NCBI GenBank assembly: GCA_900542175.1
Contig: UQNC01000048.1
Coordinates: forward strand, 1-13,555
Length of the DNA: 13,555 nucleotides
Direction of reading: 5' to 3'
Origin: an uncultured Collinsella sp.
GTDB taxonomy: Bacteria; Actinomycetota; Coriobacteriia; Coriobacteriales; Coriobacteriaceae
Within the stretch, counting starts at the first letter, position 1; every line of letters starts with the position of its first letter. Made by a program: the position numbers and the translations under genes. This document shows positions 6,278 to 12,839 of the stretch, piece after piece. The notes below the pieces were generated by a model. The model saw only the letters and a list, made by a program, of their open reading frames with translations, ran no database searches and was not told the DNA's origin.

Positions 6278-6356
6278 CGATGATTTTTCTGGGACGGGGA
6301 TTAAAAAATCATTCGGTACACAATGTTTTTTAATCCCCGTCCCAGAAAAATCATCG
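6278..6356. repeat. Type-B element: two inverted copies forming a long hairpin
   Basis: Positions 6278-6308 and 6326-6356 are perfect 31-bp reverse complements. Allowing one single-base indel, the pairing extends inward to 6313/6322 around the 8-nt centre CGGTACAC. Each arm is itself a small element: TGATTTTT, then CTGGGACGGGGATT, then AAAAAATCAT. The transcript would form an unusually long, stable hairpin starting 9 bp after the radical SAM stop codon, so it could act as the 3' end of that mRNA. It is not a classical terminator, because no U-run follows the second arm. Confidence 0.9.
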
Positions 6357-6420
6357 AGAGGATCGCCTGCTCGAAAAGTTGTCAAAATAGCCGCGCCCCA
6401 AAAAGACTGATTATTGGGCG

Positions 6421-6448
6421 TTGACAGTTGGCGAGCCGTAGGTAAAAT
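6421..6448 (+). promoter_or_regulatory. Promoter of the tRNA-Ala gene
   Basis: A consensus TTGACA (6421-6426) and a near-consensus TAAAAT (6443-6448) are spaced 16 bp apart. Transcription should start near 6455, a few bases before the tRNA. This is the clearest promoter in the window. Confidence 0.82.
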
Positions 6449-6461
6449 ATCGACTTGTCCT

Positions 6462-6534
6462 GGGGACGTAGCTCAGTTGGGAGAGCGCTGCCGTCGCATG
6501 GCAGAGGCCGAGGGTTCGACTCCCTTCGTCTCCA
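6462..6534 (+). tRNA. tRNA-Ala, anticodon CGC
   Basis: It folds completely by eye. Acceptor stem GGGGACG pairs with CGTCTCC (6527-6533) with the G3:U70 wobble that marks alanine tRNAs. The D-arm is GCTC/GAGC (6471-6474, 6483-6486). The anticodon stem CTGCC/GGCAG surrounds the loop GTCGCAT, with anticodon CGC at 6495-6497, decoding GCG. The variable loop is AGGCC and the T-arm is GAGGG-TTCGACT-CCCTT. The discriminator is A at 6534. The following bases are CCC, so the 3' CCA is not encoded. A strong promoter precedes it and a terminator follows it. Confidence 0.95.
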
Positions 6535-6548
6535 CCCTTGGATTTGAT

Positions 6549-6580
6549 AAGCCGCTGACATTGTGTCGGCGGCTTTTTTT
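6549..6580 (+). terminator. Rho-independent terminator after the tRNA
   Basis: GCCGCTGACA (6551-6560) and TGTCGGCGGC (6564-6573) pair over 10 positions with one T-G wobble around a 3-nt loop. AA before the stem can extend it into the seven Ts at 6574-6580. The next start codon is only 18 bp beyond the U-tract. Confidence 0.88.
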
Positions 6581-6598
6581 AAAAGAAAGGGCTGTACC

Positions 6599-7057
6599 AT
6601 GGCCGAGCTTGAGTCCCAACCACTGTCTGCCGAGGAACGCGCCGAGTTGGAAGAGCTCCGCGCCGAGAAAGCTCGTCGCGAGGCCCAGGAAGAGGCACGC
6701 CGCGAGCGTGAGGAGTTGGCCGCCCTGCGTGCCGAGCGCGAGAAGGCCGAGGAGGCCGCTGCGAAGGTTGCATCCGAGCCCAAGCCCGCGCCCGCACCCA
6801 AGCCCGCTGCTGCGAAGCCTGCACCTGCCGCGCCCAAACCTCAGCCTAAAAAGGCCGCTCGTCCCAAGTCCGTCGATCCCAAGCCGAGCCGTGACGAGAT
6901 GAGCTTTGCCCAGCGCATGGTTACCTCCAAGGAGCCTGCGGGTGAGAACGAGATCCCCGGTATGGCGCCGGCTCAAAAAATCATCATTGTCCTTGCCCTC
7001 ATCGCGTTTGTCATCTTTATGGGCTACACGATCCTGACCAGCATGGGCCTGCTTTAG
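6599..7057 (+). CDS. Coiled-coil, Pro/Ala/Lys linker and C-terminal membrane-anchor protein
   Basis: Not a family I recognise. The protein has 152 residues in three parts. Residues 1-60 are highly charged and Glu/Arg/Ala-rich (AEERAELEELRAEKARREAQ), with heptad spacing suggesting a coiled coil. Residues 61-100 are a low-complexity linker of Pro, Ala and Lys repeats (PKPAPAPKPAAAKPAPAAPK). After a short polar segment, about 125-150 form one hydrophobic helix (KIIIVLALIAFVIFMGYTIL) near the very end. There is no signal peptide, so the long part should be cytoplasmic and the protein tail-anchored. The ATG at 6599 follows AGAAAGG by 8 bp. The gene begins 18 bp after the tRNA terminator, and pncB follows 81 bp downstream. 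A scaffold or tethering role is only a guess. The gene is likely real because the frame, start and composition are coherent. Confidence 0.78.
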   Translation: MAELESQPLSAEERAELEELRAEKARREAQEEARREREELAALRAEREKAEEAAAKVASEPKPAPAPKPAAAKPAPAAPKPQPKKAARPKSVDPKPSRDEMSFAQRMVTSKEPAGENEIPGMAPAQKIIIVLALIAFVIFMGYTILTSMGLL

Positions 7058-7138
7058 CCTGTTCGCGCTGGGCTCCATGCCCGCACGCCCGCCTCGCCAA
7101 CCCTCAACCTCTGCACAACGCATCCGAAAGGTCGCCCC

Positions 7139-8644
7139 ATGGCTTTGACCGACATCTCGCATCCCACCGACATTGCAATGCTCACTGATCTGTACGAACT
7201 CACTATGGCCCAGGGCCTGTGGGAGAGCGGCAAGGCCAATGAGCAGGGTTGCTTTACGGCGTTTTACCGCGACCATCCCTTCGGCAGCGCGTATGCCGTC
7301 ATGTGCGGCACCGCCGAGCTGCCCGAGCTGGTCGAGAATCTGCGCTTTACGCCCGAGGACATCGACTACCTCGCCTCGCTCCAGGCCCCGGCCGGCGGCG
7401 CGATGTTCAAGCCTGGATTCCTCGACTACCTGCGCGATTTTCGTGCGCATGTAAACATCGATGCCGTGCCCGAGGGCGAGCTCGTCTTTCCGCGCGAGCC
7501 CATGGTTCGCGTCACCGGCCCCGCGCTGGAGTGCCAGCTGCTCGAGACGGCGCTGCTCAACATCGTTGGGTTCCAGACGCTTGTCGCCACCAAGACGGCG
7601 CGCGTGGTGCTGGCGGCGGACGGCCGTCCCGTTGCCGAGTTTGGCCTGCGCCGCGCTCAGGGTCCCGATGGCGGCTTGGCCGTCGCGCGCGCGAGCTACG
7701 TTGCCGGCTGCTCCTCTACGTCCAATGTGCTCGCCGGCCGCCGCTACGGTATTCCCGTCTTTGGCACGCATGCGCACAGCTGGGTGATGAGCTTCGATTC
7801 CGAGCTCGAGGCCTTCCGCGCCTTTGCCAAGTCGAGCCCCAAGAACTGTACGCTGCTCATCGACACCTATGACGTGCGCGAGGGCTGTGAACATGCCATT
7901 ACGGTTGCCAAGGAGATGGAAGCGGTGGGCGAGCGCCTGTCGGCCATTCGCATCGACTCCGGCGACCTCGCCAAGCTCTCAAAGTATGTGCGCGGCCGTT
8001 TTGATGCCGAGGGCCTGCCCTATGTGGGGATCTCGGTTTCTAACGATTTGGATGAGTACACGATTCAGTCCCTGCTCGACCAGGGCGCGCCCATCGACAG
8101 CTTTGGCGTGGGCACCAAACTCGCGACCTGCTACGATCAGCCTGCGCTGGGCGGCGTGTACAAGCTTTCGGCCCGTCGTGCGAGCGACGCGGAGCCGTGG
8201 ACGCCGGTGGTGAAGCTTTCCGAGCAGCCCTACAAGCGCACGATCCCCGGCGTGCAGCGCGTACGACGCTATTACGACGGCTTTGGCGGCCCGGTTTGCG
8301 ACATGATTTATGACGAGGATCATCTGGCAGGGGAGGGCGCCGCGCGCGGCAATACCCTTGTGGCCGTGAACGATGCCGCCCTGGTGACCGACGTGTCCGA
8401 ACTCGAGTATCGCGAGCTGCTGGTGCCGCTCGTGCGCGATGGCAGTGCGGTGGCTCCGCGTGAGAGCATCCAGGACGCGCGCGAGCGCTGTGCTTGGGCG
8501 CTCGACCATCTGGACGCAGCTTTCAAGCGCTTCCTGTACCCGCAGACCTATGTGGTGGGTATGGAGCAGGGCCTGGCTCAGGTGCGCGACGAGCTCGTGC
8601 GCAAGAACATGGCCGCGGCCTCTGCCTTTCCCTGGGCTCACTAA
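7139..8644 (+). CDS. pncB: Nicotinate phosphoribosyltransferase
   Basis: A cytoplasmic enzyme of NAD salvage (Preiss-Handler pathway) that joins nicotinate to PRPP, with ATP hydrolysis, to give nicotinate mononucleotide. The protein has 501 residues, like the longer bacterial type. The N-terminal LTDLYELTMAQ (15-25) is a clear family signature. GTHAHSWVMSF (209-219) contains the histidine expected to be phosphorylated (His213). IRIDSGDL (270-277) and SFGVGTKL (321-328) are the conserved phosphate and ribose binding segments of the barrel. The ATG at 7139 follows GAAAGG by about 7 bp. It lies 81 bp after the membrane-anchor gene and 79 bp before proB, with no terminator seen in either gap, so the three genes may share a transcript. 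The C-terminal extension after residue 410 is the least certain part. Confidence 0.94.
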   Translation: MALTDISHPTDIAMLTDLYELTMAQGLWESGKANEQGCFTAFYRDHPFGSAYAVMCGTAELPELVENLRFTPEDIDYLASLQAPAGGAMFKPGFLDYLRDFRAHVNIDAVPEGELVFPREPMVRVTGPALECQLLETALLNIVGFQTLVATKTARVVLAADGRPVAEFGLRRAQGPDGGLAVARASYVAGCSSTSNVLAGRRYGIPVFGTHAHSWVMSFDSELEAFRAFAKSSPKNCTLLIDTYDVREGCEHAITVAKEMEAVGERLSAIRIDSGDLAKLSKYVRGRFDAEGLPYVGISVSNDLDEYTIQSLLDQGAPIDSFGVGTKLATCYDQPALGGVYKLSARRASDAEPWTPVVKLSEQPYKRTIPGVQRVRRYYDGFGGPVCDMIYDEDHLAGEGAARGNTLVAVNDAALVTDVSELEYRELLVPLVRDGSAVAPRESIQDARERCAWALDHLDAAFKRFLYPQTYVVGMEQGLAQVRDELVRKNMAAASAFPWAH

Positions 8645-8723
8645 TTCCTTGGGCGGTAGGGGCGAGTCACGCTTCCCTGGCCACCGCCTCGGCCGTTCGC
8701 TGAACAGTTGATTGGTTTGACGT

Positions 8724-9851
8724 ATGACGACTTCTTATAAAACGATGGTGGTAAAGATCGGTTCGTCCACGGTGGTGGGCGCCGACGGCAAGGTCAACCG
8801 CGCCTTTATCGGCGGGCTTGCCGACCAGGCCGCAGCGCTGCGCGAGCTTGGCTGGCGCCTGATCGTGGTGAGCTCGGGCGCCATTGCCTGCGGCTATCCC
8901 GTGCTGGGCTTCGACCGTAAGCCGGTCGGCGACCTGCCGAGCCTGCAGGCCTGCGCCTCGGCCGGTCAGTGCATCATCTCGTCGGCCTACGACGAGGAGT
9001 TCCATGCGCGCGACCTGCTCACCTCGCTCGTGCTGCTCACGCGTCACGACACGGCGCGCCGCACGTCCTACCTGCACGCGCGCGACGCCCTGCTTCGCCT
9101 TGTGGAGCTGGGTGTGGTGCCGGTCGTCAACGAGAACGATACCGTCACCGTCGATGAGATCAAGTTTGGCGACAACGACACGCTGGCGGCGCTTGTGAGC
9201 TGCCTGGTTTCTGCCGATCTGTGCGTGACGCTCTCGGACATCGATGGTCTCTATACTGCCAATCCGCATGAAGACCCCACGGCCGAGTTTGTTCCTGTCG
9301 TGCATAAGATCGATGCCAAGATTATTGCCTCGGCGGGCGATTCTTCCACATCGGTGGGCACGGGCGGCATGATTACCAAGATCCGCGCGAGCCGCATCCT
9401 GATGACGGCGGGCATTCAGAGCGTGATTTGCTCGGGCGAGGAGCCCGATGCGCTCGTGCGTCTCGCCCGCGGCGAGAGCGTGGGCACGCTGTTCGATCCG
9501 CCGGCGGAGCGTCTGGACATCGCACCCCGCAAGCTGTGGATCGCGCTGGGCGACAAGGCACATGGCTCGGTGACGGTCGATGATGGTGCTGCGAAGGCGC
9601 TGGTCAGCCGTGGCTCTTCCCTGCTTGCGGTGGGTATTCGCGAGGTCGATGGCCAGTTTGCCGAGGGCGATGTGCTCGATGTGTGCGATCCGAGCGGTAT
9701 GGTCGTCGCCCGCGGTATCGCCGAGGCCGATTCGGACGTGCTGGAGCTTGCTGCCGGTCGCCGCCAGGACCAGATCGCCAGCAACCGCCTGCTCGCAGAC
9801 CTGGCCGAGAAGCCCGCGATACACAGGGATAACTTGATCGTATTTGCATAA
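8724..9851 (+). CDS. proB: Glutamate 5-kinase
   Basis: The first enzyme of proline synthesis: it phosphorylates glutamate with ATP to gamma-glutamyl phosphate, which ProA then reduces. It has 375 residues, the full bacterial length with both domains. The amino-acid-kinase domain shows KIGSS (11-15), VVSSGAIACG (48-57), NENDTV (136-141), FGDND (148-152), SDIDGLYTANP (171-181) and GTGGMITK (212-219). A PUA domain follows at about 268-355. Proline feedback inhibition is usual for the family. The ATG at 8724 has a weak ribosome-binding site (no GGAGG within 15 bp), suggesting modest or coupled translation. Its usual partner proA is not adjacent but lies beyond an opposite-strand gene. A hairpin terminator follows immediately after the stop codon. 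Confidence 0.96.
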   Translation: MTTSYKTMVVKIGSSTVVGADGKVNRAFIGGLADQAAALRELGWRLIVVSSGAIACGYPVLGFDRKPVGDLPSLQACASAGQCIISSAYDEEFHARDLLTSLVLLTRHDTARRTSYLHARDALLRLVELGVVPVVNENDTVTVDEIKFGDNDTLAALVSCLVSADLCVTLSDIDGLYTANPHEDPTAEFVPVVHKIDAKIIASAGDSSTSVGTGGMITKIRASRILMTAGIQSVICSGEEPDALVRLARGESVGTLFDPPAERLDIAPRKLWIALGDKAHGSVTVDDGAAKALVSRGSSLLAVGIREVDGQFAEGDVLDVCDPSGMVVARGIAEADSDVLELAAGRRQDQIASNRLLADLAEKPAIHRDNLIVFA

Positions 9852-9895
9852 AGAAAGACAGCGCTGCGGATCGTTTCCCGTGGCGCTGTCTTTCT
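9852..9895 (+). terminator. Terminator hairpin at the end of proB, possibly bidirectional
   Basis: AGAAAGACAGCGC (9852-9864) and GCGCTGTCTTTCT (9883-9895) are perfect 13-bp reverse complements around an 18-nt loop. T-rich arms lie on both sides. The stem begins at the base after the proB stop codon. It could also serve the convergent hydrolase gene, which ends at 9951. Confidence 0.7.
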
Positions 9896-9896
9896 C

Positions 9897-9950
9897 GTGC
9901 CGGCACTTGGGGACGTTCCTTTTGTGCCGGCAGGTGGGGACGCTCCTTTG
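9897..9950. repeat. Type-C repeat, two 27-bp tandem copies
   Basis: Unit 1 (9897-9923) and unit 2 (9924-9950) agree at 23 of 27 positions. Each starts with GTGCCGGCA, continues with TGGGGACG and ends in TCCTTT. In unit 1 the start GTGCCGGCAC is a perfect 10-bp palindrome. The array ends exactly where the stop codon of the leftward hydrolase begins (9951), so it forms the whole 3' flank of that gene up to the proB terminator. Confidence 0.85.
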
Positions 9951-11369
9951 CTAGAAGATTTGGCGCAGGTCTCCGCGGTTGAGGGCTTCGTTGAAGAGGT
10001 GCTTGAACACCACGCTACCGTGTAGACCGTCGTGCTCGAACTCGTTGGTCACCCAGGCATGCGAGTTACCCACGCGGCTGAGCGTATCGAGCTGCATGCC
10101 CGAATCGACGTACATGTCGTCGAAATACACCGCGGCCTGCAGGGGCACCTCGTTGCACGCCAGTCGCTGCGGGTCGTAGATCTTGTCCCAGCTGGTGTCT
10201 TCCATCAGCAGGTCCATGGCGGGCTTGAAGGGCTTGAGCTCGGGCATCTGCTCGAACATCCACGGGAACATGGCCTCGCCGGTAAACATGAGCGGGCGCG
10301 CGAGGGTGTCAAACTCGGCGCGGTGTGCCTTCTCTTCAGCCGCGGTCCAGCCAATAGGCATGGTGTCACCGTCGGCGTATATGAACTCCTGCAGCGTCCA
10401 GTACAGCGGATTCGTGCGCGTGTTGGTGCGCTCGAAGGCGCGCATCAAAAAGCTGTCGGATACTGAGGAGCCGCAGCTCAGCGTACCGTCGCCGTCAACA
10501 AAAGCGTGATCGATAATCCAATGCATGCGCTCAAAGCTCGGCTTCATGCCAAAGTCGCTGCCCATGAGCTGTAGGCGCTCGACCGTCATCGGCGAGCCGT
10601 CGGGCAGCACGGGCTTCTGAGCCTCGAGCGCATCGGCCAAGGCTGCCACGCGCTCGACGTCGGCAGGGTAGCGGTCGTAATACTGCTGCGTTTTGGCGAC
10701 CATGCGCGGGAAGGTGTGCGCGTAGACTTCGCTTGCGCTCGCCGGCACGTGGGGGATGCCGCCGCAGGTAAAGCTTGCCGCCACGCCCTCGGGGAAGAGC
10801 GACAGATAGCTCAGCGTCAAAAAGCCGCCGTAGCTCTGCCCGAGTGTGACCCAGGGCCTGCCGCCAAAGCCTACCAGGCGCAGGTACTCAAAATCGCGCA
10901 CGATAGAGCTGGCGAGGTGACGCTTGAGGAAGTCCGCCTGCGAGCGGGCCGCATCGGCGCCGGCTGCCTCGGCGCGCTCGCCCAAGGCCGCGATCGTGCG
11001 TCCGTCAACACAGCTGCTGCGTCCGGTGCCGCGCTGGTCGGGCAGGACCACGCGGAAGTGTTTGACGGCCTCCTCGATCCAGCCGTCGCTCGTGGGCGAC
11101 AGCGGACGCGGGCTCTCGCCGCCGGGGCCGCCCTGCAAAAAGAGAAGGAGCGGCAGGTCGTCGTTGATGCGGTCGGGTGCGCAAACCACGCGGTAGAAGA
11201 GCTTGATGCTCTCGGGCGCGCCGGCGATGGGCGCCGGCATGGCGCCGCGGCGCATGGTGCTGCCGACGGCCAAAAGCATGGGCTCCAGGCCGCGCCAGTC
11301 GAGGGGGACATCGATGCTGTGGTCCTCGACATACAGGCCGGGGACGTGGTACGAAGTAATGAGGGCCAT
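9951..11369 (-). CDS. Proline iminopeptidase-like alpha/beta hydrolase (peptidase S33)
   Basis: A 472-residue alpha/beta-hydrolase of the S33 type, which typically removes N-terminal proline from peptides. Conserved features in order are the oxyanion-hole segment LQGGPGGESP (80-84 are GGPGG), VLPDQRGTGRSS (108-119), the nucleophile elbow GQSYGGF with Ser179, the aspartate region YFDDMYVDSG (about 415-424) and the final TNEFEHDGLHG containing the likely catalytic His446. There is no signal peptide, so it is cytoplasmic. The length and the C-terminal NEFEHDGL signature fit the longer actinobacterial prolyl-aminopeptidase-like group better than the short 310-residue Pip. The ATG at 11369 follows GGAAG by 6 bp; an in-frame start 27 codons upstream lacks such a site and would overlap the promoter region of proA. 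It lies between proB and proA on the opposite strand. Substrate preference for proline is inferred from the family. Confidence 0.88.
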   Translation of the reverse strand: MALITSYHVPGLYVEDHSIDVPLDWRGLEPMLLAVGSTMRRGAMPAPIAGAPESIKLFYRVVCAPDRINDDLPLLLFLQGGPGGESPRPLSPTSDGWIEEAVKHFRVVLPDQRGTGRSSCVDGRTIAALGERAEAAGADAARSQADFLKRHLASSIVRDFEYLRLVGFGGRPWVTLGQSYGGFLTLSYLSLFPEGVAASFTCGGIPHVPASASEVYAHTFPRMVAKTQQYYDRYPADVERVAALADALEAQKPVLPDGSPMTVERLQLMGSDFGMKPSFERMHWIIDHAFVDGDGTLSCGSSVSDSFLMRAFERTNTRTNPLYWTLQEFIYADGDTMPIGWTAAEEKAHRAEFDTLARPLMFTGEAMFPWMFEQMPELKPFKPAMDLLMEDTSWDKIYDPQRLACNEVPLQAAVYFDDMYVDSGMQLDTLSRVGNSHAWVTNEFEHDGLHGSVVFKHLFNEALNRGDLRQIF

Positions 11370-11407
11370 GTGAGTCTTCCGTTCGTTGCGGTGTTTCGGG
11401 TTGACCA

Positions 11408-11438
11408 ATTCTACCGCCGCGGGCGAGGCCATGCGCAA
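11408..11438 (-). promoter_or_regulatory. Candidate promoter of the hydrolase gene
   Basis: On the minus strand TTGCGC (11438-11433) and TAGAAT (11413-11408) are 19 bp apart. This gives a start near 11401 and a leader of about 30 nt. The spacing is long, so confidence is low. For proA on the plus strand only an isolated TACCAT (11445-11450) looks like a -10 box. Both genes must be driven from this 112-bp divergent gap. Confidence 0.35.
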
Positions 11439-11481
11439 ATCGGCTACCATGGTTGCAAACTTCTAGGAGAAAGGGCCGTCC

Positions 11482-12768
11482 ATGTCGGTCGATATAGCCA
11501 CGTATGTCCACGATCTTGCCGTTGCCGCTAAGGCAGCGTCGGCCTCGCTTGCCACGGCGAGCGACGAGCAGCGCCAGGAGGCCGTGCGCGCCATGGCCGC
11601 AGCACTGCGCAACGGTATCGACTCCATCGTCGCCGCCAACGAGCTCGATATGTCCACTGCGCGTGATGCGGGGACCTCGGCGGGGCTCCTCGACCGTCTG
11701 CTGCTGACGCCCGAGCGCGTCGAGGGCATGGCCGCCGGCCTGGAGAAGCTCGCCGAGCTGCCCGATCCCGTGGGCCGCGTGCTCGATCACCGTGTGCTTG
11801 CGAGTGGCGTGGACCTTACGCGCGTGAGTGTGCCGCTGGGCCTGGTTGCCATGGTCTACGAGGCGCGCCCCAACGTGACGGCCGATGCCGCGGGCATCTG
11901 CATCCGCACCGGCAACGCCTGCATCCTGCGCGGCGGTTCGCTGGCCTATCACTCGTGCGCCATGATTGCCGAACTGCTGGCCGATGCGCTTGAGGCCCAG
12001 GGCTTTCCACGCGAAGCTATCTCGATGATCGAGTCCACCGACCGCGAGGCCACCGGCGAGCTCATGAAGCTCCGCGGTATTGTCGATGTGCTCATTCCGC
12101 GTGGCGGTGCGGGCCTGATCCAGCGCTGCGTGCGCGAGTCGCTTGTGCCGGTGATCGAGACGGGCACAGGCAACTGCCACATCTACGTGCATGAATCCGC
12201 CGATTTTGACAAGGCGCTCAACATTATCGTCAACGCTAAGACGCAGCGCGTGGGCGTGTGCAATGCCGCCGAGTCGCTGCTGGTCGACCGTGCCGTGGCG
12301 GATTCGTTTTTGCCGGCGGTCGTTGCCGTGCTGCACGACCACGGCGTGCTGATTCACGGCGACGAGGCCACGTGCGCCGCATGCGCTGCCGCCGGGCTTG
12401 CCGAGGGCGACGACTATGTAGCCGCGACTGAGGAGGACTGGGGCCGCGAGTATCTGGCGCTCGAGATGAGCGTGAAGGTCGTGGCGAACGAGGACGAAGC
12501 CATCGCGCACATCAACCGCTACGGCACCATGCACTCCGAGGCCATCGTTGCCGAGGACGAGGATGCCTGCGAGCGCTTCCTGGACGCGGTCGATGCCTCG
12601 GCCGTGTATGCCAACGCCAGCACGCGCTTCACCGACGGCGGCGAGTTTGGCCTGGGCGCCGAGATCGGCATCTCGACCCAAAAGCTCCACGCCCGCGGCC
12701 CCTTTGCCGCCGAGGCCCTCACTACCTACAAATACAAGCTCCGCGGCACCGGCCAGGTCCGTCCCTAA
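11482..12768 (+). CDS. proA: Glutamate-5-semialdehyde dehydrogenase (gamma-glutamyl phosphate reductase)
   Basis: The second enzyme of proline synthesis: NADPH-dependent reduction of gamma-glutamyl phosphate to glutamate semialdehyde, which cyclises to pyrroline-5-carboxylate. It has 428 residues, full length for ProA. The aldehyde-dehydrogenase fold shows VPLGLVAMVYEARPNVT (117-133), the cofactor region ILRGGSLAYHS (148-158), the catalytic Cys260 in QRVGVCNAAES, and the ProA signature around AIAHINRYGTMHSEAI (340-355). The end carries FTDGGEFGLGAEIGISTQKLHARGP. The ATG at 11482 follows AGGAGAAAGG by about 8 bp. It has its own upstream region, shared divergently with the hydrolase gene, instead of sitting directly behind proB as in the common proBA operon. 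A degenerate type-A repeat follows 17 bp after the stop. Confidence 0.97.
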   Translation: MSVDIATYVHDLAVAAKAASASLATASDEQRQEAVRAMAAALRNGIDSIVAANELDMSTARDAGTSAGLLDRLLLTPERVEGMAAGLEKLAELPDPVGRVLDHRVLASGVDLTRVSVPLGLVAMVYEARPNVTADAAGICIRTGNACILRGGSLAYHSCAMIAELLADALEAQGFPREAISMIESTDREATGELMKLRGIVDVLIPRGGAGLIQRCVRESLVPVIETGTGNCHIYVHESADFDKALNIIVNAKTQRVGVCNAAESLLVDRAVADSFLPAVVAVLHDHGVLIHGDEATCAACAAAGLAEGDDYVAATEEDWGREYLALEMSVKVVANEDEAIAHINRYGTMHSEAIVAEDEDACERFLDAVDASAVYANASTRFTDGGEFGLGAEIGISTQKLHARGPFAAEALTTYKYKLRGTGQVRP

Positions 12769-12785
12769 ACCTGTTGCAAACGAAA

Positions 12786-12822
12786 AACCACCACAAAGGC
12801 GCCTGTCCCCTTTGCGGTGGTT
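12786..12822. repeat. Type-A palindromic repeat, slightly degenerate copy
   Basis: Left arm AACCACCACAAAG (12786-12798), core GCGCCTGTCCC (12799-12809), right arm CTTTGCGGTGGTT (12810-12822). One base differs in the core and one in the right arm from the full copies. It fills the gap between the convergent proA (stop at 12768) and HD-domain gene (stop at 12840), so its hairpin would be transcribed from both sides. Confidence 0.88.
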
Positions 12823-12839
12823 ATAGGTGGCGTGGGCGG

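Noticed and set aside
6473..7894. A 473-codon minus-strand open frame over the tRNA, the membrane-anchor gene and part of pncB
   Set aside because: It crosses a tRNA and terminator and is antisense to two coherent genes.
8667..9824. A 385-codon minus-strand open frame opposite proB
   Set aside because: Same reason: composition typical of antisense GC-rich frames, no ribosome-binding site with sense, and proB is unmistakable.
11005..12690. A 561-codon open frame on the minus strand across proA
   Set aside because: It is an antisense shadow of a GC-rich gene. The translation is low-complexity (His/Arg/Gly-rich) with no family motifs, while proA on the plus strand is complete with catalytic residues.
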